Source: CAVVNN01 sp963838035 (lineage in GTDB: Bacteria; Actinomycetota; Thermoleophilia; Solirubrobacterales; 70-9). Taken from it: 64,000 nt of DNA. The number at the start of each line of letters is the position of its first letter. Position 1 is the stretch's first letter. The stretch spans positions 1 through 64,000 of the forward strand of contig CAWIPM010000007.1 of the NCBI GenBank assembly GCA_963838035.1, in the 5' to 3' direction. A program made the position numbers and the translations under genes. The notes under the pieces are model-generated. The model made no database searches. It saw nothing but the letters and a program-made list of their open reading frames with translations, and had not been told where the DNA came from. Positions 7,756 through 15,795 of the stretch are shown here, piece after piece.

Positions 7756-8244
7756 TCAGCCGCAGACGGGCCAGGGGCTCGAGCCCGAGCGCGCGTAGAG
7801 CAGCGCAGCGCGGTAATCCTGTTCCGCTTCGGGAGCCGCCGCGGGGTCGCCGTGGCCGCCGACCGATTCCCAGGTGCCGTAATCGAACTGGTACTTGCCG
7901 CGATAGCTGCCGTCGGAGGAGACGGCGCTGGGGTCGCCGCCGGACTCGCAGGCCGCTATCGAGTTCAGCGTGGCCAGCGAGACGCCGCCCGGGAGGGTGG
8001 CGAAGGCCGCGCGGCGATGCCTGCGCTGCTCGGCGCGGATCCTGTGCACCTGCACGCGAATCGCGCGGTGGAAGCTCTCGACGGGACGCTGCAGCGCCGC
8101 CACCTCGACCGGCTTCGCGTCGGCGATGCCGATCCGCGGCGCGGAGCCGGCACCGCTCGCAGCGATGGCCGCGGCCGGGAAGGCGATCGCAGCAATCAGG
8201 ACAGGGATGAAATATGTGCGTTTTGTAAGCAAGCGCGGGACCAT
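7756..8244 (-). CDS. Resuscitation-promoting-factor-like transglycosylase
   Basis: 162 residues: an N-terminal signal peptide (about 1-29, ending AAAIAA), a basic helical spacer (45-80) and a C-terminal Rpf/lysozyme-like domain. That domain starts at LNSIAACESGGDPSAVSSDG with catalytic Glu100, continues with YRGKYQFDYGTWESVGG and ends SSPWPVCG. Cys99 and the penultimate Cys match the conserved Rpf disulfide. These secreted enzymes cut peptidoglycan and promote regrowth of dormant actinobacteria. It is transcribed alone, with a CRP-type site before it and a hairpin after it. Confidence 0.85.
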   Translation of the reverse strand: MVPRLLTKRTYFIPVLIAAIAFPAAAIAASGAGSAPRIGIADAKPVEVAALQRPVESFHRAIRVQVHRIRAEQRRHRRAAFATLPGGVSLATLNSIAACESGGDPSAVSSDGSYRGKYQFDYGTWESVGGHGDPAAAPEAEQDYRAALLYARSGSSPWPVCG

Positions 8245-8253
8245 GGAGAGATC

Positions 8254-8282
8254 CCGAGCGCTCGGAGGTGATTGGGGTCACA
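8254..8282 (-). promoter_or_regulatory. Operator region of the Rpf-like gene: CRP-type site plus palindrome
   Basis: 8267-8282 reads GGTGA-N6-TCACA, one mismatch from the CRP/GlxR consensus TGTGA-N6-TCACA. Next to it, 8254-8265 is a perfect 12-bp palindrome (CCGAGCGCTCGG). Both lie within 40 bp of the ATG at 8244. CRP control of rpf genes is known in mycobacteria. The rest of 8245-8415 shows no gene. Confidence 0.5.
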
Positions 8283-8415
8283 CTTCGCTTGCAGTAAGCG
8301 CCGATCGTCACTTGTTCAGGCACGAGCCGCCGCTCTGCAGACGAGCCTACGAACCGGATCTTGCGGACCGGAGCGCCTCCTATCCGGCGTATGCCCCGAA
8401 TGAGGCGCACCGCGG

Positions 8416-10260
8416 TCAGTCGGTCAGCGCCCGCAGCGCGTTGAGGATGACCGCGACGTCGATCCCCTCCTGGAGCAGTGCGCCGGCAACGGGCGAGATG
8501 TAGCCGAAGGCCGCGAAGCCCATCGCCACCACGCTGAGACCGATCCCGAAGACGACGCTCTGGCGCGCGATGCCGAACGCCCGCCGGCCGATCGAGACCG
8601 CCGTCGCGACGCGGTCGATGCGATCCACCGTGATCACCGCGTCCGCGGTCTCCGAAGAGACCGTCGCCCCAGGGCCGCTCATCGCGATCCCGACGTCGGC
8701 GAGGGCGAGCGCCGGCGCGTCGTTGACGCCGTCGCCGACCATCACCACGGGCGCCAGCTCGGGGTCGGCGCGCATCCCGCGCACGACGTCGAGCTTGTCC
8801 TCCGGGCTCTGTTCGGCATAGACGTCGTCGAGTCCGGTCTCGGCGGCGATCCGCTCGGCGACAGCGCGGCGGTCTCCGGTCACCATCGCCACCCTCCGCA
8901 CACCGATCTCGCGCAGGCTGCCGGCCAGCTCGCGGGCGTCGTCGCGAAGATGGTCGGCCATCACGATCACGCCCGCCAGCCTGCCGTCGACGCCGACCAA
9001 CACCTTGGCGAGGCCTGCGTCGGAGCCGTCGGCCGCGAGGCCCTCGGCGCTGTCGACCTCATAGCCCCGCCGCTGCAACCACGCCGCGCTGCCGACCGCG
9101 ACCCGGTGGCCCGAGACGCTGCCCTCCATCCCCTGCCCCGGCACCTCGATTGCGTCCACGGGCTCGGAGAGCCGAAGTCCGCGCGCCTCGGCGTCGTGCA
9201 CGAGCGCCTCGGCGAGCACGTGGGCGGAGAGCTGGTCGACCGAGGCCGCCAGTCGCAGGACCTCGTCACGGTCGAGGTCCCCGAGCGGGATCGCCTCCTG
9301 CACGGCCGGCGCTCCGAGGGTCAGCGTGCCGGTCTTGTCGAGCAGCACCGTGCGAGCCTCGCCGAGGCGCTCAATCGCGCCGCCACCCTTGACGATCACC
9401 CCGGAGCGGGCCGCGCGCGAGACCCCCGAGATGAGGGCGATCGGCGCGGCGAGGATCAGCGGGCACGGAGTTGCGACGACCAGCACCGCGACCGCGCGCA
9501 CCGCGTCGCCGCTGGCCGCCCAGGCGACCGCCGCGATGGCCAGGGTAACCGGCAGGAAGAGCGCCGCGTAGCGGTCGGCGAGCCGGATGAACGGGGCCCG
9601 CTGCGTCTCGGCGGCGCGGACCAGCCGCACCAGGTTGGCGTAGGCGCTCTCCGAGGCAAGGCGCGTGGCCCGCAGCTCGAAGGCGGCCCCGGCGTTGGCG
9701 GCGCCGCTCCGGGCGACGGCTCCACGCGCGTGGGTGACCGGTAGGGACTCGCCGGTCAGCGCCGACTCGTCGATGACCGCCTCGTCGCTCTGTACCGCGC
9801 CGTCGACCGGGACCAGCTCGCCGGCACGAACCAGCACGACGTCGCCGGGCTCCAGCCGCTCCACCGGTACCTCCTCCCACCCCTCGCCGGCCCGGCGGTG
9901 AGCGATCGTCGGCATCCGCTCCAGCAGGGCGGTCAGCTCCCGCCGGGCGCGGCGCTGGGCAGCCGCCTCCAGCGCGTTGCCCCCGGAGAGCATCAGCGCG
10001 ATCACGGCGCCGGCGAGGTATTCGCCGATCGCCAGCGCGCCCGCCATCGCGACCAGGGCGATCGCGTCGACGCCGACCCGCCCCTGCATGAGCGTCCGCA
10101 CGATCGACCAGGTCAGCGGGACCAGCATCGTGACGACGGTCGCGGCCCACACCGCGTCCCCGGCCGTCGGGGCGCCGAGCAGCTGCAGGAGGGCCCCGGC
10201 GGCGATCAGCCCCAGGGTCGTCAGGGCGATCAGGCGCGGACGGGCGTCGCGGTCAAACAT
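8416..10260 (-). CDS. Heavy-metal-translocating P-type ATPase (P1B)
   Basis: 614 residues. Motifs in order: actuator-domain TGES (169-172), ion-site TPCPL in membrane helix (264-268), phosphorylation site DKTGT (Asp308), hinge GDGVND near residue 505. There is no N-terminal HMA metal-binding domain, and the first membrane helices begin at residue 10. The ion motif is CPL rather than the CPC of copper/zinc pumps or the SPC of cobalt pumps, so the cargo is unclear. The ATG lies inside the end of the upstream permease gene (8-nt overlap), suggesting coupled translation. Confidence 0.9.
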   Translation of the reverse strand: MFDRDARPRLIALTTLGLIAAGALLQLLGAPTAGDAVWAATVVTMLVPLTWSIVRTLMQGRVGVDAIALVAMAGALAIGEYLAGAVIALMLSGGNALEAAAQRRARRELTALLERMPTIAHRRAGEGWEEVPVERLEPGDVVLVRAGELVPVDGAVQSDEAVIDESALTGESLPVTHARGAVARSGAANAGAAFELRATRLASESAYANLVRLVRAAETQRAPFIRLADRYAALFLPVTLAIAAVAWAASGDAVRAVAVLVVATPCPLILAAPIALISGVSRAARSGVIVKGGGAIERLGEARTVLLDKTGTLTLGAPAVQEAIPLGDLDRDEVLRLAASVDQLSAHVLAEALVHDAEARGLRLSEPVDAIEVPGQGMEGSVSGHRVAVGSAAWLQRRGYEVDSAEGLAADGSDAGLAKVLVGVDGRLAGVIVMADHLRDDARELAGSLREIGVRRVAMVTGDRRAVAERIAAETGLDDVYAEQSPEDKLDVVRGMRADPELAPVVMVGDGVNDAPALALADVGIAMSGPGATVSSETADAVITVDRIDRVATAVSIGRRAFGIARQSVVFGIGLSVVAMGFAAFGYISPVAGALLQEGIDVAVILNALRALTD

Positions 10261-11596
10261 CGCGGGACCTGACGAAGGCGAGGCGGGCTATCCCGATCGC
10301 GGCCGCGCAGGCGGCGATCAGGCCGAGGGCGAGGCGATCGGAGCGCGCCAGGTAATACAGCAGCCCCCCCGACGCCGTATAGCAGGCGACGCCACCCAGG
10401 TAGGCGAGGCCACGGTCCCAGCCCGGCCGGGCGGTGTGGCGCGCGTGCATCAGGTTGACCAAGCCGAAGACGAGCAGGAAGGTGAGCGAGCCGAAGGAGA
10501 CGATCTCGGCCACCCCCGGCAGCAACGAGAAGGCGGCGCCGAACAGCGCCAGCCAGACGACTGCGCCGACCGGCAGCCCGCCGTGCTCGCGCCCGAGCGC
10601 GGCGGGAAGCTCGCCGGCCACGCTGACGTCGCGGACCAGGCGCGCCGTCGAGAAGAGGGTCGCGTTGATCGCCGAGCTGGTCGAGAAGAGCGCTGCGACC
10701 GTCGCCGCCCAGAGCCCGAACGTCCCCAGCGCCTCCTGGCCGACCAGGGCGAAGGCCACCTCCTTGCGCTCGACGATCAGCCGGTCCGAGATCAGCATCT
10801 GCGAGGCGAGGGTCACCGCCACGTAGACGAGCGCCACCACGCCGACCGATAGGTAGAGGGCGCGGGGCAGGGTGACGCGGGGGCGTTCGATGTCGTCGAA
10901 GTCGTAGGGCAACAGCTCGAAGCCCTCGTAGGCGACGAAGATCACCGAGGCGCCGAGGAAGACCCCGAGCAACCCGTTGTCGTTGAGCGGGGCAAGCCGG
11001 TCCGGGGAGAACATTCCGATGCCGACCAGTGCGATCCCCCCGAGGACGAGGAGCTTGACGAGGACGACCAGGTCCTCGGTCAACCCCGACGTCGACACCC
11101 CGCGCAGGTTGATCGCGACGAAGGCGCCGAGGATGGCGACGCTGCCGAGATGGGCGACCGCCGCCGGGGCGCCGATGACGTTGGCGGTGTAGTGGCCGAA
11201 GGTGAAGGCGTATACGGCGAGGGCGAAGACATAGCCGACGATCAGCAGCCAGGCGACCCAGATCGCCTCCCGATCGTGCCCCTCCTCGCGCAGGTAGGTG
11301 AACGGCCCGCCCGAGCGGCCGGAGTGAAGGGCGAGGCGGGCGTAGGCGCGGGCGGTCAGCGCGGCGATCGCGCCGCCGAGGAGGAAGGCGGCGAAGGCGA
11401 GGTGGCCGGCGAGGTCGATCGTCACCCCGAGCACGCTGAAGATGCCGCCGCCGATCATCCCCCCGATCGCCATCGCGCAGGCCTCGCGCAGGCCTAGCAG
11501 CTGACCCCGCTCACGGTGGGAGTGGGTGCGCGGGTGGTACGGCAACGGAGTTGCCAGGGGAGGGCTCGAGCTGCGGGTCATCGCGTCAGACGCCAT
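10253..11596 (-). CDS. APC-superfamily permease
   Basis: About 447 residues with 11-12 hydrophobic helices. Helix 1 carries the glycine-rich ACAMAIGGMIGGGIFSVLG motif of amino acid/polyamine/organocation carriers (LeuT fold). The open frame extends further upstream but there lies antisense to purU, so the start is placed at ATG 11596 (11599 or 11581 also possible). It is divergent from purU with only 9 bp between start codons and overlaps the metal ATPase by 8 nt. The substrate is not evident; the coupling hints that the two act in one process. Confidence 0.85.
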   Translation of the reverse strand: MASDAMTRSSSPPLATPLPYHPRTHSHRERGQLLGLREACAMAIGGMIGGGIFSVLGVTIDLAGHLAFAAFLLGGAIAALTARAYARLALHSGRSGGPFTYLREEGHDREAIWVAWLLIVGYVFALAVYAFTFGHYTANVIGAPAAVAHLGSVAILGAFVAINLRGVSTSGLTEDLVVLVKLLVLGGIALVGIGMFSPDRLAPLNDNGLLGVFLGASVIFVAYEGFELLPYDFDDIERPRVTLPRALYLSVGVVALVYVAVTLASQMLISDRLIVERKEVAFALVGQEALGTFGLWAATVAALFSTSSAINATLFSTARLVRDVSVAGELPAALGREHGGLPVGAVVWLALFGAAFSLLPGVAEIVSFGSLTFLLVFGLVNLMHARHTARPGWDRGLAYLGGVACYTASGGLLYYLARSDRLALGLIAACAAAIGIARLAFVRSRDV

Positions 11597-11605
11597 CATC
11601 CCCGC

Positions 11606-12460
11606 ATGGTCGGCCGCACCCCCACATCGAGGCTGCTGCTCGCCTGCCCGGACCGGCCGGGGCTGATCGCCGCGGTCAGCGGCTTCCTCGCCGACGCCGG
11701 GCTCAACATCGTCGACGCCGACCAGCACTCCTCCGGCGAGGGGCGGCTGTTCATGCGCATGGTCTTCGACCCGCCGGCCGAGGACGAGCGCGAGGCGCTG
11801 CGGCGGCGCTTCGAGGAGCAGGTCGGCGGGCCCCTGGAAATGGACTACCGCTTCGCCGAGTCGAGCGAGCGCAAGCGGGTGGCGATCATGGTCTCGCGCG
11901 AGGACCACTGCCTCTCGGACCTGCTCTGGCGCTGGCGCAGCGGCGAGCTCGGGGCCGACCTGGCCGCCGTCATCTCCAACCACGCCGACCATGCCGACCA
12001 GGTCACCTCACTCGGCCTCCCCTTCCACCACGTGCCGGTCGAGCCGGACGGCAAGGAAGCTGCTGAGCGACGCGTCCTCGACCTGCTCGCGGACAGGATC
12101 GACCTGCTCGTCCTCGCCCGCTACATGCAGGTCCTCTCCCCCGCCTTTCTCGCCGAGCTGAAGGCGCCGGCGATCAACATCCATCACAGCTTCCTGCCGG
12201 CCTTCGTCGGCGCCGACCCCTATCTGCGCGCCCACGAGCGCGGGGTGAAGCTGATCGGCGCCACCGCCCACTACGTCACCGAGGAGCTCGACGCCGGGCC
12301 GATCATCGACCAGGACGTGACCCGGGTCAGCCATCGTGACGAGGCCGAGGACCTGATGCGGATCGGCCGCGACATCGAGCGCCTCGTCCTCGCCCGCGCG
12401 GTCAAGGCCCACCTCGACGACCGCGTCCTGCTCGACGGAGCGCGGACCGTCGTCTTCTGA
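11606..12460 (+). CDS. purU: Formyltetrahydrofolate deformylase PurU
   Basis: 284 residues. An N-terminal ACT domain (about 1-80, ACPDRPGLIAAVSGFLADAG) is followed by a formyltransferase-fold domain with RVAIMVSREDHCLSDLLWR, VLARYMQVLSP and the catalytic INIHHSFLPAFVGADPY (the N-H pair), then GATAHYVTEELDAGPII. It hydrolyses 10-formyl-THF to formate and THF, balancing one-carbon pools and supplying formate to PurT. No Shine-Dalgarno sequence is visible before the ATG, so a leaderless transcript is possible. Confidence 0.95.
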   Translation: MVGRTPTSRLLLACPDRPGLIAAVSGFLADAGLNIVDADQHSSGEGRLFMRMVFDPPAEDEREALRRRFEEQVGGPLEMDYRFAESSERKRVAIMVSREDHCLSDLLWRWRSGELGADLAAVISNHADHADQVTSLGLPFHHVPVEPDGKEAAERRVLDLLADRIDLLVLARYMQVLSPAFLAELKAPAINIHHSFLPAFVGADPYLRAHERGVKLIGATAHYVTEELDAGPIIDQDVTRVSHRDEAEDLMRIGRDIERLVLARAVKAHLDDRVLLDGARTVVF

Positions 12461-12487
12461 GCCGTCCCCCCGGCTTCTCGCCGCCTG

Positions 12488-12513
12488 ATCGGCTGGCTGA
12501 GCAGCCAGCCGAT
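12488..12513. terminator. Hairpin between purU and the P450 gene
   Basis: An 11-bp perfect stem (ATCGGCTGGCT with AGCCAGCCGAT) and a GAGC loop, 28 bp after the purU stop and 5 bp before the P450 ATG. It has no T-run. It could end purU transcription or, if transcribed through, restrict ribosome access to the P450 start. Confidence 0.5.
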
Positions 12514-12518
12514 GTCGT

Positions 12519-13907
12519 ATGGTCAGTCCGGTGGAGCAAGCGGGAAGCTCGCAAGCGACGGCCACCGGCGCCAGGCCCCCCGGCTCGCGCGCGCCGGCGC
12601 TGGCCCAGGCCCTGCGCTACGCCCGCGACCCGCTCGGCTTCCTGATCCGCCTCCAGCGCCGCCACGGCGACATCTTCACCTTGTCGTTCCCGTACTTCGG
12701 CCGGCTGGTCTACGTCGCCGACCCCGCCCTGGTCAAAGAGCTCTTCACCGGCTCTCCGGAGCAACTGCACGCCGGCGAGGCAAACGCGACCGTGCTCGAG
12801 CCGGCCCTCGGCCCGAACTCCGTCCTCACCCTCGACGAGGGCCCGCACATGCGCCAACGCAAGCTGCTGCTGCCGCCCTTCCACGGCGAGCAGATCCGCC
12901 GCTATGGCGAGCTGATCCGCGAGGTGACGCTCGAGGAGATGGAGAGCTGGCCGGTCGGCGAGCCCTTCGCCCTGCGCCCCCACACCCAGCGGATCACCCT
13001 GGCGGTGATCATGCGCGCCGTCTTCGGGGTCCACGACGAGGCACGGCTGGTTCGCTTCGAGCGCCTGATCGAGAGGTTCAGCGACCGGGTCAGCGCCGTC
13101 CTCGCCTTCCCGATGCTGCGCCGCGACCTCGGCCGCTGGAGCCCATGGTCGCGGTTCCTGCGCGCCCGCGCGGCCCTCGACGAGTTCATCTACGAGGAGA
13201 TCGAGCTGCGGCGCGCCGAGGGCGACGAGGACGGCTCCGAGCGCGGCGACATCCTCTCGCTGCTTCTGGAGGCCCGCCACGACGACGGCAGCCCGATGAG
13301 TGACGAGGAGCTGCGCGACGAGCTGGTCACCGTGCTCGGCGCCGGGCACGAGACGACGGCGACCGGGCTGGCCTGGGCGATGGAGCGGCTGCTGCGCTCG
13401 CCGCGGGCGCTGACGAGGCTGCGCGAGTCGCTCGCCGCCGGCGAGGACGACTACCTCGACGCGACGGTGAAAGAGACGCTGCGGGCGCGCCCGGTGATCG
13501 TCGACGTGGCCCGCAAGCTGACCACGCCGGCCGCGATCGGCGGCTACGAGCTGCCGGCCGGCACCTTCGTCATGGCGGCGATCGCCGCCATGCACTACCG
13601 CGAGGACCTCTTCCCCGAACCGGAGGAGTTCCGGCCCGAGCGCTTCCTCGACGAAAAGGCCGACAACTACGCCTGGATCCCCTTCGGCGGCGGCATCCGC
13701 CGCTGCATCGGCGCCGCCTTCGCCGAATACGAGATGCGAATCGTCCTGCGCACGATCCTCGAGCGGGCCGACATCAGCGCCCCCGATCCCAAGCCCGAGC
13801 GGGTCAAGGTCCGCAACATCACCCTCGCTCCCGGCAGGGGCACTCGGGTGGTCCTGGACCGCCCGCTGCGCCCAGCGCCGGCCCAGCAGGCCGCCGCGGC
13901 GGCGTAA
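12519..13907 (+). CDS. Cytochrome P450
   Basis: 462 residues, soluble bacterial type with no membrane anchor. Family signatures: C-helix HMRQRKLLLPPFHG, I-helix oxygen-binding AGHETT (about 274-280), K-helix ETLRARP (ExxR), and heme loop FGGGIRRCIGAAFAEYE with thiolate Cys396. The PEEFRPERFL segment resembles CYP110/CYP102-like fatty-acid or terpenoid P450s, but the substrate cannot be assigned. No ferredoxin or reductase gene is adjacent. An OsmC-like gene follows after 10 bp and is probably co-transcribed. Confidence 0.95.
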   Translation: MVSPVEQAGSSQATATGARPPGSRAPALAQALRYARDPLGFLIRLQRRHGDIFTLSFPYFGRLVYVADPALVKELFTGSPEQLHAGEANATVLEPALGPNSVLTLDEGPHMRQRKLLLPPFHGEQIRRYGELIREVTLEEMESWPVGEPFALRPHTQRITLAVIMRAVFGVHDEARLVRFERLIERFSDRVSAVLAFPMLRRDLGRWSPWSRFLRARAALDEFIYEEIELRRAEGDEDGSERGDILSLLLEARHDDGSPMSDEELRDELVTVLGAGHETTATGLAWAMERLLRSPRALTRLRESLAAGEDDYLDATVKETLRARPVIVDVARKLTTPAAIGGYELPAGTFVMAAIAAMHYREDLFPEPEEFRPERFLDEKADNYAWIPFGGGIRRCIGAAFAEYEMRIVLRTILERADISAPDPKPERVKVRNITLAPGRGTRVVLDRPLRPAPAQQAAAAA

Positions 13908-13917
13908 TCTCCTCTCG

Positions 13918-14424
13918 ATGGAACCCGAGCAGCTGAGGGCAACGCAGGCCCCGCTGAAGGAGCGCTACCGCGAGCAGCCTGAGAGCGCCCAGGTGACCCT
14001 GAAGGCGAGCGGCACCCTCGGCGAGGGAGTCTCCTGCTCGGTGGACACCGGGCGCGCCCTCGCCGAGGCGGGGCTCCACCCGGCCTCCGGCGGTGACGGC
14101 TCGCTGCTCTGCTCGGGAGACATGCTTCTGGAGGCGCTCGTCGCCTGCGCCGGGGTGACGCTTCGCGCGGTCGCGACCTCACTGGGGATCGCCGTCGAGT
14201 CGGGGAGGGTGCGGGCCGAGGGCGACCTCGACTTCCGCGGCACGATGGCGGTCGACCGCGACACCCCGGTCGGCTTCTCGGCGATCCGCCTCTCCTTCGA
14301 GCTGGACAGCGACGCCGGCGAGGAGGAGCTGGCGACGCTGCTGAAGCTGACGGAGCGTTACTGCGTCGTCTTCCAATCGCTCGCCAGCCCACCCGAGCTC
14401 TCCGCCACCCTCGGCGCCGCCTGA
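13918..14424 (+). CDS. OsmC/Ohr-family protein
   Basis: 168 residues of the OsmC fold. Both conserved cysteines are present: Cys77 in LVACAGVTLRA (peroxidatic position at the start of the long helix) and Cys149 in LTERYCVVFQSL. Such proteins reduce organic hydroperoxides with thiol or lipoyl donors. It follows the P450 gene by 10 bp, a plausible pairing because P450 turnover generates oxidants, but that link is inferred. The subfamily (Ohr, OsmC or YhfA-like) is not settled. Confidence 0.88.
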   Translation: MEPEQLRATQAPLKERYREQPESAQVTLKASGTLGEGVSCSVDTGRALAEAGLHPASGGDGSLLCSGDMLLEALVACAGVTLRAVATSLGIAVESGRVRAEGDLDFRGTMAVDRDTPVGFSAIRLSFELDSDAGEEELATLLKLTERYCVVFQSLASPPELSATLGAA

Positions 14425-14521
14425 GTACAGGCCAATTACCGGCCAATGCCGGAGCCGCTGCGACAACCCGGCGAATCCGCCGTGGGGGCGAACCGGCGTG
14501 CCGGGGCGCCTTACTCACGAT

Positions 14522-15385
14522 ATGCGAGAGAAAGGCGCCCCGCCCGACCAACTGATCGCGACGATCGCCGCTTGCCAGCACGGAGTTGTGTCGATCCGGC
14601 AGCTGCGGGAGGAGGGGCTCGATCACGCTGCGGTCCACAGGCGCATGAAGGCCGGCCGCCTGCACCGCCTGCACCGGGGCGTCTATGCCGTCGGCCACCT
14701 CGGCCTGACACATGAGAAGCGCTGCATGGCCGCCGTCCTCGCCTTCCCCGCCGGCGCGGTGGTCAGCCACCGCGATGCCGCAACGCTGTGGAGGCTGCTG
14801 CCGGCGGCGCCGGGCCCTGTAGACATCGCCTTGCCATCCAGGGGAGGACGGCGACGACGTGCCGGTATCAAGGTGCACCGCTGCGCCACGCTGACACCGG
14901 ACAAGGTGACCCGCCATCGGGGAATCCCCGTCACCAAGCCGGCGCGGACGCTCTCCGACCTGCGCCATGTCCTCCCGCCGGCGGAACTGAGACGCGCGAT
15001 CCGCCAGGCAGAGATGCTCGGGTTGCCGCTCGGGCCGCATGCCGAAGGCGATCGAACTCGCAGCGAGCTCGAGCGCCTCTTCTTGCGACTCTGCCGCCGC
15101 CACGGCCTGCAGATGCCGGAGGTGAACGCCCGGGTCGGCCCCCTGACGGTCGACTTCCTCTGGCGAGACCGGCAATTGGTCGTGGAGACCGACGGCTACC
15201 GCTATCACCGCGGTCGCGCCGCCTTCGAAGACGACCATGAGCGGGACCTCAAGCTGCGAGAACGCGGCTTCGAAGTAGTCCGGCTCACCTACCGCCAGGT
15301 GGTCGAGGAGCCGAAGCGTGTGGCGGCGATTCTGATGGAGCGTTCACCCCCGGGGGCCGTTAGAGCCCGAGGGTCTTGGCGATGA
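14522..15385 (+). CDS. AbiEi antitoxin-like domain fused to DUF559 endonuclease-like domain
   Basis: About 287 residues. The N-terminal winged helix resembles type IV AbiEi antitoxin (VVSIRQLREEGLDHAAVHRRM, then RLHRGVYAVG). A middle region follows (SHRDAATLWRLL, GIPVTKPARTLSDL). The C-terminus is DUF559/Vsr-like with a PD-(D/E)xK-type core: LTVDFLWRD, QLVVETDGYRYHRG and GFEVVRLTYRQV. This fusion is common in actinobacteria and its role is unproven. No AbiEii toxin is adjacent. An in-frame GTG at 14498 would add eight residues. Confidence 0.8.
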   Translation: MREKGAPPDQLIATIAACQHGVVSIRQLREEGLDHAAVHRRMKAGRLHRLHRGVYAVGHLGLTHEKRCMAAVLAFPAGAVVSHRDAATLWRLLPAAPGPVDIALPSRGGRRRRAGIKVHRCATLTPDKVTRHRGIPVTKPARTLSDLRHVLPPAELRRAIRQAEMLGLPLGPHAEGDRTRSELERLFLRLCRRHGLQMPEVNARVGPLTVDFLWRDRQLVVETDGYRYHRGRAAFEDDHERDLKLRERGFEVVRLTYRQVVEEPKRVAAILMERSPPGAVRARGSWR

Positions 15386-15521
15386 AATTGCGAACGAGGC
15401 GCTTCACCATCGAGGCCTCGCGGCGAAGCGTCCGGCCGCAGCCACGGACCGTCACACCGACGTCTAAGATCACGCCTGGAGCCGTTGCGAAGGTTCCGTA
15501 TGGCTCACTTGAGCCAAACCC

Positions 15522-15594
<73 letters not shown>

Positions 15595-15795
15595 TATTGG
15601 GCATGCCGCTGCTCACGGTTGGCATTGGTTCTGGAGCAGATGATGTCGACGGCTCGGCACGAGGGTGGATCGCCATGCACCCGGGCCGCCATCGTCGACC
15701 ACCGCAAAGGGGCCCAGCGGTCCACAGAGGTTGGGGCTACCCCACGTTTGTCCTACCTCTTGACCTCGATCCGCTCGTTCGGGTCAGGCGATGCT

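Noticed and set aside
8245..8415. ydaO-type (c-di-AMP) riboswitch before the Rpf-like gene
   Set aside because: Such switches often precede rpf genes, but the interval is short and lacks the conserved blocks I would expect.
11600..11992. N-terminal 130-codon extension of the APC permease frame
   Set aside because: It overlaps purU completely on the other strand and has no transport-family similarity; the start was moved to 11596.
12402..15238. Long minus-strand frames opposite the P450, OsmC and AbiEi/DUF559 genes
   Set aside because: Shadows of convincing plus-strand genes.
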